Assembly: GCA_015227615.1 (NCBI GenBank)
Contig: JAALGZ010000014.1
Coordinates: forward strand, 372,001-436,000
Length of the DNA stretch: 64,000 nt
Source of the DNA: Labyrinthula sp. Ha
Taxonomy: Eukaryota > Sar > Bigyra > Labyrinthulida > Labyrinthulaceae
Direction of reading: 5' to 3'
Position 1 is the first letter of the stretch. Every line of letters begins with the position of its first letter. The notes below the pieces were generated by a model. It was not told the origin of the DNA. It saw only the letters and a program-made list of their open reading frames with translations, and ran no database searches. This document shows positions 1-13,300 of the stretch, piece by piece. The position numbers and the translations under genes were made by a program.

Positions 1-2725
1 CGAAATGGGATCAAGTGGCAGAGGCAATAACAGACTTAGATTTCAGCAAATCCTAACCGTCTTGAAGTCTTAGCACAGTTACAAACTTTGTAAGGAATTA
101 TTAACATGACGGTTGAGTAAAACAAGAAGCTGAGTAAAAAAAAACATCAAAGTAATACTAGAAGAATACTATTTGCAGCTACGACGTGAACTTTGTGTCA
201 ATAGTTTTTTTCCGGAAGCCTGACGAACTTGTAAAACTACCTTGAGCTAGCATATTTCTGTTCTACAGTAAAGACGGTTTTTAGGAACCTTTTACTTACC
301 AATGGAAAAATTCTTAGAGGATAGTTTAAAGTGTGTAATATAAATTATAAAGTATTACAAAAGAACTTTGATTAGTGCAACATCTTGTAAATAAGAAATT
401 GAATGTCATGAGCAACCTCCAATGCACGAGGAAGTACAGAATTAGTGTATTCTTTGCAAATCTACCAGGAAATACAACAAGGCTTGTTTACCATTCTTTC
501 AAGCTCATGCAGATAGTTAATAACTGTAGTTGAAAAAACCGTACAGTTTATTTACTTCAACGTAATGTACATTCTACTTTTTTAATAAAATCATTTATTA
601 ATTAGTTTCACTGTACGTACAGGTGACAAGAACTCAGTCTTAAAATTTAAATTGTATTCAAGGCAAAAACTTATATTTTCCAGATAAGAATTTCCTCTGG
701 CCTCTTGAAACTTTCTTGAAAGTAGGTTTTATATGTTGAATTGACGTTTCGCTACTTACGGAAATGTAATATGTCAAACACCACCGGCAAGATTTACCCA
801 TTGATTCTAAGCTAGGAAGCTATGTTCCTCCGATGGATTCTTTCTCATCTTGTGAGCTATATTATTTATCCTCGCTTTAAATGATTTTATGGAGCCTGTT
901 GCTTTACTTAGAGATTCAAGGGACCTCATTTTTCATGAACTCATTTCTAGCAGCTCAGGCCCCCATTACACCAGCAGCAGATTAATTTACTCTGGTAGTT
1001 GGGATACCTCATCTGTATACTGTTTCTTAATACATGCTGAGTTATTTTTTTTCTAATTTTCTGTAGAAAACATACACATATATGTTACTTCTTGGCTTAA
1101 GAATATGCGCCTAGATTTTAATGTCTCAAGATTGTGCCAAAGAGCATTGCAAATCGGCTTTTCCGGCTTAAAATACTAAAGGTAAACTCATCTCGAGAGC
1201 TTAGTACTACTGAATTCACCCAAGTATTTAGAAAAACTTTTTGATTCTTAGGAAAGAAATTAAAGAGATTGAGGAAGATGGCGAAGCTATAACATGAATC
1301 AAAGAAATTGCAAAAACTGTTGCAGCTTTATCTTGTCGGAAGTTAATGGACTTCATTTATAGGCTGTATGAGTTTGTTTGATAAGTTATGGCACTTGTAA
1401 AATAGAATCAAAGCTAAAGATTTAGGAAAAATTGATTGGAATATTTAAATTTCAGCAACAAATGTGAGCAAGAAATATGCATGTCTTGAACTGGATTCAA
1501 TTTACCAAAACAGGTTGCTGATAAGGACCTGCTTAGTATGGTTGTTGCGAGGTCAACTCAACCTTGGGCTAGATATAGCTGTGAGAATTCTATACGTTAT
1601 TTCATCAATTTGATGCATCGGCAAGTCGGGTTTCATGAGCCAGCGTACTTTCTAGAAAATTCGAGAAAGGTTGAGCAAGTTAACATATGATTAAAAGAAC
1701 ATAGTCACATGTTAACTTCTTTGGTTTTTTACGGAAGAGCAAGAGAGGATGATATATTATTAGAGAAACTATGCTTAAAAACCTCAGCTGATACATTCTA
1801 CTCAGGTAAATTATATAGTTTGGTAATATGTAGTCAATTAACTAGTTCTCTTAAGCTACAAGAGAAACGCAACATGTTTACAACTGCTAACATATCCCAA
1901 GTGGATGGAGAAAAAATATTGATCATCACAAAAAAAACTCATTAAAAGAAGAAGTAACCTCACACTTCGAACAACCTCGCCTAAAGCATTGCCTTACGCT
2001 AGCCTTTGAAACCATTCAAGTTCATCGTCTCCAAAGGCGTACAGATTCCTATTCTTTCGCAAAATATTTACCTATGTTCTATACCCCTTCCAATTTCGGG
2101 TCAAATCGCCCAGCTTGTTTAATTTGGGCCACATGACCCAAGGTAGATGCAAAGAATAAACGGACAAGAAAGGTAAAGGACAAATAACAAAGGACAAAGC
2201 GAGAGCTCGAATGGACAAAACTTTCTATCTTTTACATTTGGCCCCGTGTATAGGGTTTCTTGTACTTTCAATACTCACGTCACTCAAAACTTTACTAATC
2301 TTCTTGGTAACCTATCCTATTCAAACCCTTTTATACATTCTTGATCTAGAAGACACACCACTCCAAAACGTTTCCCAACTTTTAATATCTTTCTGTATCT
2401 CAACAAACTTTCTTCTACCCCTTGAACTTCTCTATCATAGCTACATCACAGTATTTTTCCAATTTTCTAATGTTTCATAGCTATCCGTTTTTGCTCTCCT
2501 ATTGTTGACAAACGTAATTGCTCAATTCCTCCTGCACTACCTTCATAAAGTGGAATAATTCACTTTTCCTTTCAAATTTCATTCTCTTTTTCTTCAAAAT
2601 TTTCAAACTTAAACGGTCAAGTTGAAGCTTAGAGTTTTAACGGTTGGTTAAAAAACGACCGAAAGTATTGCTGAAATAGCTGGAATACAAAACATACAGC
2701 AAAACCTCCGTAATATACGAAGATA
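1..2725. other. AT-rich intergenic region, no supported gene
   Basis: I see no conserved protein motif here. Two short open frames (1709-1945 and 2211-2480, both +) lack recognisable features. The second would encode a very hydrophobic 89-residue peptide and cannot be excluded as a small membrane protein. From about 1960 to 2200 the sequence is richer in C and T than its surroundings. The last 100 bases, with a TAACGG hexamer at 2638, are probably the promoter of the membrane-protein gene that follows. Confidence 0.5.
2638..2643. promoter_or_regulatory. TAACGG hexamer upstream of the eight-helix membrane protein gene
   Basis: TAACGG lies 82 bases before the ATG at 2726. The same hexamer, or its complement CCGTTA, also occurs in the short upstream regions of the genes starting at 16646, 23235, 39170 and 47136. 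It matches the core of Myb-type binding sites, but that reading is inference. Confidence 0.3.
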
Positions 2726-3862
2726 ATGGAGAACTATTTTTATGAAAGCCAAAGAAGTCCTAGTGAGTCACACAGGCAATATGTAGTGCAGTCCATGAGA
2801 ACACTTGGGCGAGTTCCAAAGGCAGATAAGAAGAAATTAGTGCCTTTGAATAGGTTTCTCTCCCGAGCTCCAGTAGTTTGGTTGGCAGTACAAGGAGCTT
2901 GGGGGGTGATTTTCAGTCTTGTTATGCACCATCTATCCACGGGTTCAAATCCAGATGATCAAATATATCCAGAGGAAATGAAGGGTTTAAGTTTGATGGG
3001 TGCTTTGCTCAGTGTTTCAAGTTTAGTTCTTCTTTCTGCAACTTGGTACATGAATGTGGAAAGCACCAGAATTGAAAAATCACTTGAAGCAGCAACACTT
3101 TTACAAAAGGACAAAGCTTTGTTAGAAAACTTGGCTAAGTTTGAAAAAAGTACGAATGATTCCCAACAATTACTTCTTGCTGTTTGCCAGGGATTGACTG
3201 ATTTAGCTATCCTATCTTTATGTATTATCTTCTCCTTGGAATTTAACGCTGGAGTTGAGGAAGGAAGAAATGAAACATTCACAGAGTGCTTGAATATATT
3301 AGATCCCAATCCCGGGATTGATTTCATTGAAGACTTCAGCTTTGTGTTAATCATTTCCATATTTCTACTATCTGGAAGTCCCTTGTTTGTTCTTGGATGT
3401 TACTTCTTTAAGTCAATGCTTAGAATCCGAACAGAGTTTTCTAGTTTACGAGGTACATTCTTAGCAATCGTGGGCGGAATGTCTGATAAAGTGATGCCTA
3501 GAATTCTGTGTCAGATGTTTCTTTTGCCTTGGATTGTGTTTCCTGCTGCCTTAACTGCATCTCTTTCCCTTGAGTTCTCAGAATCAATATTGTTGTTAAT
3601 TCCCTTATGTCTTGTAAGTGGGGTAGCACTTCTTTTAGGTTTATTTTCATGCTGCAATACTCAGTACGACACATTTGTTGTGGTGGCTGGAATCTTGTTC
3701 TCTTTGTTTTGTTTAACTTGGCCATTTGTTTTAGTCGATGCTGATTTAATCCAGTTCTGCAACGACAGGCTTTTATTGTTTGCGATTGGATTTTATTACT
3801 GTTTGCCTTATGCATTTGCAGTAGTTATTGGTTTTATTCTTAGCTTTTGCTGCTTTAATTAA
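2726..3862 (+). CDS. Polytopic membrane protein of unknown function (378 aa, about 8 TM helices)
   Basis: The function is not recognised. The uninterrupted frame starts at an ATG preceded by AAGATA and encodes 378 residues. A basic 45-residue N-terminus with many Arg and Lys is followed by hydrophobic segments near residues 48-70, 88-110, 152-174, 204-228, 261-285, 287-311, 316-342 and 350-378. A charged helix at about 112-145 lies between the second and third segments. A hydrophilic loop near 175-200 carries an NETF N-glycosylation sequon, which suggests it faces a lumen or the outside. The protein ends within its last hydrophobic segment. The gene converges with the ROCO-like gene downstream; only 40 bases separate their stop codons. 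I found no intron and no family signature. A transporter, channel or receptor are all possible. Confidence 0.8.
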   Translation: MENYFYESQRSPSESHRQYVVQSMRTLGRVPKADKKKLVPLNRFLSRAPVVWLAVQGAWGVIFSLVMHHLSTGSNPDDQIYPEEMKGLSLMGALLSVSSLVLLSATWYMNVESTRIEKSLEAATLLQKDKALLENLAKFEKSTNDSQQLLLAVCQGLTDLAILSLCIIFSLEFNAGVEEGRNETFTECLNILDPNPGIDFIEDFSFVLIISIFLLSGSPLFVLGCYFFKSMLRIRTEFSSLRGTFLAIVGGMSDKVMPRILCQMFLLPWIVFPAALTASLSLEFSESILLLIPLCLVSGVALLLGLFSCCNTQYDTFVVVAGILFSLFCLTWPFVLVDADLIQFCNDRLLLFAIGFYYCLPYAFAVVIGFILSFCCFN

Positions 3863-3902
3863 TTTCTTACAAAATTAAATAACAATAAAGCTATACAGAA
3901 CA

Positions 3903-6900
3903 TTATCTTGAAAGTATTTTGGTGAACTTCAACCATGCAGACTTTTCATGCAAGTTGTAAATTCCGATTTTCTTTTGTGACAGCTTAAGACCATCGATGG
4001 AATGTGCTCGAACAACTTTGATTGTATGGGGAATGTGGTTCCGGGAGCTCATGGTACTAAAATCAAATATTCTTTCTATGTTGCAAGCAAGTATATCTTT
4101 GACCGCTCGTGAAAAGAGAGATAAACAAAAGTTTGCATATTTTTCGAAAGTCCAGCTGTTGCTAAATGTAATATCAAACCTTCCTTCGTCAAGCTTAGCC
4201 TGGAATGCTATCCATAATGCATCTTCTTTCGTTAAACCCGCACTATACGCGGTTACAAAAGGCTTGTAACATCCCGTGTTACTCATGGAGAGTCCTTCCA
4301 CCATATGCAACAACCCGCACAAACAAGAATTCACCAAGAGAGAGCAAGTGTCAAAAGAAATATATCCGCTTCCTTCCGTTAGCCTTGCTCTAAGAACGTA
4401 TGGCTCAGATAATTCATTCATAGAATCAAAATTCTCATTCGGCACTTGAGTTCTAGGAAATAAGATAATTCCCCCTTGCAACCTTGTGTCGGTTGCGAGC
4501 AAAGATCTCTTGAAGATACTCACAATATTGATTTTGCTCCATTCTATCTCTTCCATAAACTTCTTAAAGAGGTCTTTGGTTATTACCGTAAAGCCTTGTT
4601 CCTCAGAGGCACCAAGAATGAAATTCAGCACCTGCAACCATTTCTGCCGGTTAAGAATGAAGGGGCTTGAAGTTGAATCAGTCCACAAAGAGCAGTAAAG
4701 ATTATTAAATGTTTTTTCAAAAGAGCGGAGACAAACCCCAAGTTCCTCCTTAGTACCTTTATCTGTTTCCCTTAGAAAGAGCTCCAGCGCGTTTGTCAGA
4801 CTCCAGGAATCAGTTCCGGTTTCTGCTTTTTCCCTCATAAGGCTCTCATACCAAGAGAACCAATGAAGACGGAACTCCCATTGACAGGTTTCCTTGGGGT
4901 TAAGCAAAAAGCTTCTAAGCTCTTGCAAGAACATCAACTTTGATGATTCTTCTTGTGGAACCCTAAGGTATAAAAAAGGTTCGCCTTCAAGGCCAGTATA
5001 ATAATGCACATACTGCTTCCTAGTCTGTTTATACTCCCGCAAATTTAAACTTAAACGTCTTCTTGCTTCATTTGCGCCTTCATCACCTTCAGCTGCCAAC
5101 AACACAATGAAAACAGTTGATGTTCTACAAGTTGCGTTGCGTACCCAAGAAAATACACTGTCTTTTGAAACATCTGCAACACTTAGAAATAAACAAGCGG
5201 TATTCCGTGAAGGTAGAAGCTGATAGATAGAGGACAGCCCTGATGAGGTGTCAGCTAAAGTGACAGAGTGAATGTCAGAAAAAGAATGAAGCCTGCCGCT
5301 AAGAATACTGGCCCACATCGAATCCAAGTCTTCATTCACTTTCTTTAATAGTTTGGTACTACTTTTGTTACTCTTACTTGCATCCCTCAGAAGAACAAAA
5401 TGATGATATAAATGGTTAATCGCGCCGACAATGGATTCATTTTTCTTCCTTTCTTCAGGGGTTTGCCCCCCTTTAGTGAAACTTTGTACCATGGATTTTG
5501 CCTTCTCCTTTTGGCTACTGTTCCTTCTTATTTTCATCGATATTTTAAATTTAGATAGCTGAGAAAGTTTCGAACCAGCATCTCTTGGCAAATGATAATC
5601 CATGAACTTACCTTTACTTTCATATTTTGGAACCTTCATATCGCCTAAAAGTGAAGAGTTTTTTAAGTGATTACCAAGATCTTTTTGTTTTTTTACCCTA
5701 GATCCACTCCCATTACTGACTTTGCCAGCTAAACTGAAATTTCCAAAGCTTCTCTCCGTCAGTTTCTTTCTCCCTTTTGGCAAACCTTCAGATGTGACAC
5801 CTAAGCTATATGCGTTAGCCTGTCCAGAGGATTTCGCAACATCAACTCCCTGCGGCGAATAGCGTGGTTGGCTTTCAGGGGAACCAAGATCTTCACTGTT
5901 TTCATCAGTAAAACGGTCTTTCTTCCCTCTGTTTAAAGCAAGCATGCCGAAGAAAACACTCTTAATACTTGTTGAAGATGCTACAGAGCCGCCACATATA
6001 TCCAAATCAGGAGCTGAAGAGCACCCAACCCCATCTACAGCTTGAGCTAACTCATCATATGCAGATCTGTTTGCAGACAGTTTACTAAGAACCAAAGGAC
6101 GAAATTTTTCTTCTGCGAATATGGTTGCCATTGTCCTAACCCCGTAGTTTAAAGTTATAGATTCATCAAACTTATGAAGTTTCAATCCCTTGAGGTTAGA
6201 TCTATATACTGATCCTTTTCGGAAGCAAAACTCAAAGTCCTGGATTGTGTTTTCAAGTATATTTAGCCCTAAACAGTTCTGCAGAAACTTGTCTCTTATT
6301 TGAGACTTTGGGCCAAGCATAAGAATGGAATTCTTTGGTTGTCTTTTCTGCTTGTCATTGAGCAAGAAACTGTAAGTCAAATTCTTCAGCGTATCAATAG
6401 ACTTATTAAGGAACCTCTCAGCAATTTCATCTTCAAGAGTTCCTAGGTCACATCCATTTGCCAGTATAAGTATTTCAGCCCTGAGAAGTTTATTTTTCAT
6501 AATTTCTACACCATCATTCTGGTTGAGCGGATTCCCCGATAAACTAAGACTTAGGAAAAACATAAGACTTACTCCAGTACCTTTAAGGAAGAGTTCCCCT
6601 CTTCCAAAGAATCAGATATATTTTTTAATGTCACTCCTGTTAGGCGATTCCTGCTAAAGCTAATAGGTTATAAACAAGCCTTTTATACTGGAGGGTGTCT
6701 ACAGCACTCTTCGTTAACAAGAGAGAAGTCCAGTCGGCGGACTCATCAGTGATATGGTTGTTACTCAAACTAAGGAAAGATAATACATTGAAAAGTGATA
6801 CTTTAACTCAGTGATGGCACAACCTCTTTCTGTTTTAGCATATACAACTCCATCCACAATCACTCTTATACTTTGGATCGCATTGCATCCAAGGCTAAGA

Positions 6901-7341
6901 GATAAACACGAGAACGCTATCTATACTTTAAACTTCTAAGTGCTGTGCAGGTTTGAAGAAAGTTGTGCAAAGGCACAAGATCTGGATCACAAATTCCACA
7001 ATTCCATAACCTAGACATTAGTATGCAGGCAATAACATACTGGAGCATAATCAGCGAGTCGGAAACATTCTCCAGCGAAGACAGTAAACTGTCGAATAAG
7101 TCGACGTCTTTTCTTTCAGCATAATTGAGACAAACGTCACTGAAACTAAGGGATAAAAAACTACTGAGACATACTCAAGATGAAGCAAGGTAGTATTTTC
7201 CGCTAGGAGCTGCACCATTTCGTCCCACTCGCTGTCTTTATAGACAGTTTGTACTTCCTTGGGTCGCCAAGATGGTGGAGAGAACTGAACTTCTGGGTGG
7301 TTGCTTCCCAACAATTGCTTGATTCCTTTTAAATAACTCAT
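3903..7341 (-). CDS. LRR-Roc-COR-like (ROCO family) protein with degenerate GTPase domain, 7 exons
   Basis: Seven exons (7341-7175, 7145-7041, 7010-6927, 6894-6802, 6769-6689, 6659-6573, 6543-3903) join in frame to 1085 residues. The introns are 29, 30, 32, 32, 29 and 29 nt. Splicing rebuilds consecutive leucine-rich repeats over residues about 40-240, for example AITELNLSNNHITDES and LKVLDLSGNPLNQND. A hydrophobic strand followed by LGPKSQIRDK (residue about 283) sits where a Roc P-loop would be but lacks the GKT/S signature. A Ser/Lys-rich insert of about 350 residues follows. Then DTSSG (about 637) and a strand followed by SWVRN resemble the G3 region and the helix after it in Roc domains. 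The C-terminal 370 residues look COR-like. ROCO assignment is therefore inference from architecture and from the clearer ROCO gene at 30.0-32.5 kb. The gene structure is well supported because all exons stay in frame; nucleotide binding looks unlikely. Confidence 0.75.
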
Positions 7342-10300
7342 TTTATTAATTTAATTTATATAAACTCCTTATATACTGTTTGACTTCGGTTTAAAGTTTC
7401 AACGGTATCTTTTTTATGTCAGAAACGGCCAGGTTGTAAATAATACACTGGGTGTACCATAAAGAATTTAATTCGCCAAAAAGTAGAATAACGTGATTTG
7501 ATTCGTTATTTCCTGGTATTACACACTTTCCTCTTTTATCATGTACCTTCATTATGGTATATAAAAATAAATAAAACGTTTAATGTAAGATTTTATATAA
7601 ATGCCCAAAATAAAAACTTCAATGAAGCATTCTTTTTATTATTATAAAAATGGGAACTCTAAAGAACATAATATTTCTTAATGAAATTATTAACCTAATG
7701 ATACTTGATTATTCGTATTTGAACTCGTTTAAGAAAACCAGCAGTTATTTTACTGATTTTTTATGTATTTATGATACAAGAAGTTAAGATTGAATATTGC
7801 TCGTAGAATATATTTTGTATATTGTTATAGAAAGTGGGGGTTCTCATTTTGTTTCTTTAAGACTGGATTTCATAGAAGTATATTATAAATAATAAAGTTA
7901 GTGAAGGAATCAAAGGTAGAAAACCCTTCTTAGTCTGAAGAAGTTGGATGAGTTTGACGAAGATACTATTCAATACTTAAACTCCCAGTACCACCAATAG
8001 AGCGTAGATGTGGTTCCCTTTCTGGTCCAAACTGGGTTGGAACTTGCTGAGTTTGGGTGGGGACTCATAGTAACTATCACAAGAACGAGGAACATCTTAC
8101 AGTAGGAGTTTTTCGATATATCTTACCTAGAGGCTTTATTATCACATTGTGAAACCAAAATCCTAGCCAAAAGTAAGTAAAATCAATTTTTATTGTATTG
8201 ACATACAACACTAGCAGACACTAGGTATTCTAAGCGAGGCAAGTAAAGAACCCCGTAGACATGTGCCGCTTAACACAACTATAGTGTGAATACTTTCCCA
8301 AGTACTTAGACAACCCATGATTATTTTGGACAATAAGATAAGCATTATTTACGCAATGAAAATAAAAGAATTTTAATAAGCAAAAATTGTATCAGATGTT
8401 AGAGTTCTTTATAGGAAGACACCAATCCTCTCGCGACCTAAGCCTATGAACAAGTGAAATATGGATGTTTGTAAGCAAAATAAAATCTGTAATAGAGTAA
8501 CTAAATAAGATTAGGCAAAAACCAGTAAAGGGCAATTAATTAAGCACCCTAGTTAACCAAATACGGGTACATCTGTAACGTTAATAGAGCTACAAACTTC
8601 AGTTGAATAGCTCATATGGATAAGCCAAATAACATGCATTCTTTACAGAAATAAAACCTAGCTAAATCCTCTAACCTAGTTTTTCTCAGTTATGCAGCAG
8701 TTTACAAGGAGCATTTTATTTACCTCGCTGTTCTGACTGGTTGAAGGTAATGATTCATCTTTATATAAGGAAAGGCACGCCATGCCATATTTCAGTTTTC
8801 TAGAAACCGGCAAGCCCAAATTTATACAATGAAACTAAGCCTATTCTGTGCAATGATAGACATGTCCTGGAGTATACTTAGATATATCTAAAACCCGTTT
8901 TAAATCTATTCACAATACTATAACGGTGCAAGACTTGCTTTTGGCAACGTGACAAGTGCTATGAACTTATTTCTTATTATACGTTAGTATCGTTCCATAT
9001 CACAAGAATGCATTTTTAAAATGAGTTAGTGGAAAGTTCGCGGAAATTTTATTCTTCATTAGCTAATAAAGATGTCTGAATTTGTTTTTAGAATTGCTAA
9101 CCAAATATTTGAAAACTCGAACCAACAAAGCTTTAGCTTTGGATAGCTTGGAGGTCCTATCTACCCATAATATTTACGAATTATTTCTTAAAAAAGATCC
9201 ATTATATTTACCATAGGCTTACCACTGTTATCCCTCAATTTGATTCAGAGAAGCTGGATGCCTCAATTTACACCCAGAAGTTATCATTTAAATTAAGTCA
9301 TCTTCTTTCAAGCCATGACGGTTGTACACGCAATGTTACAGAGGGCCTGTGCAATTTTCTAGAAGAAGTTATTTTTCATTCTTAACACCAAGAAGTAAAT
9401 TAAATAAGGATGACTTTATTAACTTAAACCATTATTAATCTCTTTGCATATAGCTTTTGTATTTAAGTTGATGTGATCTCTCATTAGATTTGGCTTTAGA
9501 CAAGATATTGTACCCGCAATAAATAATTTAAGACCTGATAACAAAACTGTCGCTTATCTAAATGGTATTTTTTCATCTTAATCCTACCTTTACTTCTAAA
9601 AATACCCTTAGATGAGAAATTTGCAACTAGTTCTCTAATGCTGCAAGATAAGGGATTATCTTTTTTATATTAGATTCTTAGTGAATGTCGGTGCCAATAT
9701 ACAATAAAAACACTTTCTGGGAGGAAATATCTTATAAATTTTCTGAAGAGGGACTACCACGCATCCAGGACGGATTTTAAAATACATACACTCCATGAAA
9801 ATAGGAAGATATAAAAATATAAGTTATAGTTTAACCAGGAAAGAGTAAGATCTATACTCAAAGCATCTCTTATCCTTCTAGTATTGTTTCTTCTTGCATA
9901 TTTTACTTCTAAATACCAACTTATTAGGCCAAATTGCCTATTAATATTATTTTGAAAGTATTAGCTTATATGGAATCTATAGTTCAGTTTCCCACGAATT
10001 TTTAGTTTACTAGTTTTTATTCCCCTCACTCCCCGCTTAACATGGCAGTTCATCTGATTGAAACTACATCTCATTTATTTTAGGACTTGATAAACTTGAT
10101 GTGATTTAAAATATTTTACGGAGAATGCAACAGTGTCTAAGGTACATTGAGAGACGAATGGATCAGCATATTAATTCATATCCTGTCTATCTAATAAACC
10201 CTACTGTAAAACAGGACTGTGGCTACTTTTATCAGAGTTTAAATAAGTCATTGATACCATAAGGGGGGGAGGTATAGAATACCATCTATTCATATTCGAC

Positions 10301-13300
10301 TGGTTGCTTTATTCCTTATAATAGAAAGAAATTCTCCTAGATGAGATTTTGAATATACTCTATGACATTTCTTTGTGATACTTAGAACAGTACAAACTTC
10401 AGTATTCTTAATGATTTGTTGATAGTGATTAATAATACTACTTAATATTATACTAATGAACTTTAGTAAACTAATATAATTTTACTTGCTATTATCACAA
10501 TTTCAGTAATTCCTATAACAGGATTGTGGGTTCATGAATTTCAGGATCTAACTAACAAAAATCTAAACAAGACTTGGAAAGTTATATTTCTTTTCTATCA
10601 GTATCCACAGCAATAATGGCATGTTTTGGTTTAGTGCAATGAGTGTCATTTCTAAAGGCGTTCCTTTAGTATCATTATATCAACTAAGAATTATTTTCTA
10701 ATATTGTATTCAATTCCTGGGTTAGTGTCGAGTTTGCGTTTGCAATGTGTTTAAAAGCTTGAAGAAATACAGGTAACATGTATATATAACTACTATAAAA
10801 TACAGTACATAATAGTTAGCAACATGCTATCTGGCTGTTCGTATGTATACTGATAAGGAATGAGCTTCAGTATCAAGTTTATGTTCCTAATAATTTGTTG
10901 GAAATAAATAGTATTCAGTATATCTCAGAAAACCACTAAGTCCTCAAATTTGGAAGCAATGATTCCAAAATTTCTAAATAAACATAAATGTATTTCGTAG
11001 TTTTGACATTACCGTTAGCAGTTCGTCACTCAGGAAATAGACTATGTTGGCCTGAAATATAGTAGCAAAAGCATATTTTTTTATTTTATGAAAAAAAAAG
11101 AACTACATAAAATGTCAAAACATGGGAGAAAAACATAAAAGTTACCCGAACCTCCTTTGTAGATTGGCTAACAGGAAAAAAGTTCCTATTTCTAGGATCA
11201 ATTTCTTTTAATATTTCCAATAAATCAAATATGTGGATTGTTAATAATGGGGTCTAAATAGTTGAACTAATTCACATGTTCATTAATGCACTAATTGCTC
11301 TAAAAAAATTCTTGCACATTGCTGATAGCAGTAGGTTAACATTTTAATATACCATGAAATAACAACTGGGGTTCATACTCTTGTAGGGCTCTTAGGTATT
11401 TCAATAGATTTTAAAGCCAATTATTCGGAACTTATGATGTTATTAGCAGTTTCATTTATATTTTTAGCAACGTCCACGCACCAGTCGTGGATTATATATT
11501 CAAAGTTATGACAACTACTTAGTGATATTCCCCACTTTCATTCAAAGGAATTATCCACAATTTTAAAGAACTATTTGGTAGCGCGCTTTGTCGCATACGG
11601 ATAACTAAATTTAAGTTTCAATAAGAAGTTCAAACAGGGTATATATATATCTGACTTTCTCCAAAAATGTACTCAATATTTCGCTTTATTTTCAGTGATT
11701 GTAACTTTATGCTTTTGAATTACTGCAGAGAAACTAGGGGATACACTCAAATTTTGCTGGAGGTACTACATAGCAAAGTAAATATCAAGTGTAGAGATTG
11801 CTGTAAACTTTGCTACCACCTATACGCTATGCCGCTATGGTTACAAGATGTTCTTTAGGTCGTTAGTACTGATTCTTGGTTCTTCATAACTCAGATCTCT
11901 AATCTCAACAACTTGTCAGTTATACCATTGTAATACTTGGTTAAAAGAGCAGATTCTGATTACAATCATTACAATGCTAGGTCGAACTCGTTTAACTATA
12001 TTATTGAAGCGACATCATGTATAAATCAACGTAGAGATGTTGGTAGGTAACAGTTTCAACCTCTTGAGTTTTTGGCATAAACAACACAATTATCTATATA
12101 ACATTTCAAGTGACCTGATTTTATTATGACGTAGTACACCCCGACATATTAACATAGAGCAATAAATTTTTTATTATGCTAGTTCTTCAAGAATTTGAAA
12201 TTATGAATTAACACTATCTAACTATGAGAATTGAGTTAATACTTCTTACGCCGCAATTGTAAATTCCAAACAAGAAACCAATGAGTTCCTAAGTATTTTA
12301 TATATTTGATATATAGTTTCTTGTATCGATATCTAATTTGATCGAATTTAGTTTTTTTCTCTGTACACAACATATTGCTTCCTCTCGAATCTAGCATATA
12401 CAACCTTGTTGCACTTTCGCCTACCATCGTAACTTGAAACAAGAAGCTTGTAATTCAGCTTTATACATACAATTCAACTGAACACTAAAATTGAACATGT
12501 GGAGGCCATTGGAGAACTTTGTATAACCATTATGAGTGATAAAGATTTTCAAGGTAGTAATATTTAATATCATAATCTTTGAACTGAGAATAACTGTTGA
12601 AACATTTAATTTATTGCCTTCAGGCAAAAAAAAAACCTTTTAGGATCAATCTCAACATCCATGACATCTAACATAAATAATAAATTTAGTTTATACCACA
12701 CATGAAGTCATTAGCACCAAAATTGTTTACATTTAAACTACACGAATTGATATGACCAGTGAGGTTCAAATAGATTGCAACAGAGGCCAGGTTTGAAAAT
12801 AAAATGGGTTACTGATTCATGTGATTTGAAGATGACTGTCACTAGCACATGTTGTTAGTAATAATTTAACCTAGATCAAGTGTGAAAAATTGTATTGTGC
12901 CATCGGTTCTAAGACAAAAATAATAAAGCTTGACATTTAGATTAATCAATGCTCAAAAAATTAAAGTTAGAATTAATATGAAGTCCAAGATGGACTTACT
13001 CGCCGATGTCACTAGTAAGTTAACAGTAATGATTGAATGAGTCCTCATCTTAAGACTAATGTCTCCTTCCATAAAGAAAGCTAACAATTAAGTTTTGGAC
13101 TATCTATAAATAGATCCATGATATTCAAAGTCTCATCATCATCTATTTGAAAAAGCATTTGAGTACATTGAAAGATGTGAGGAAGATGAATATTTAATTG
13201 TTCAGGAATCAATTATTTACATTTACCTGAACCCTCTAAATTATTTAGAATTATAACTGCCTTATTGTAGTTATTTCATCGTGTTGACTAACCTGTTTTT

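Noticed and set aside
2211-2480. 89-residue hydrophobic frame
   Set aside because: No motif, no partner exon and a composition expected from CT-rich DNA; left as a possibility in the region note.
6544-6572. A 23-nt version of this intron using an acceptor six bases earlier
   Set aside because: It stays in frame, but the 29-nt version gives the consensus LKVLDLSGNPL repeat and fits the intron length distribution.
10264-10270. Run of seven G, with a run of eight G near 16145
   Set aside because: Isolated homopolymers without further G-runs to form a quadruplex or repeat.
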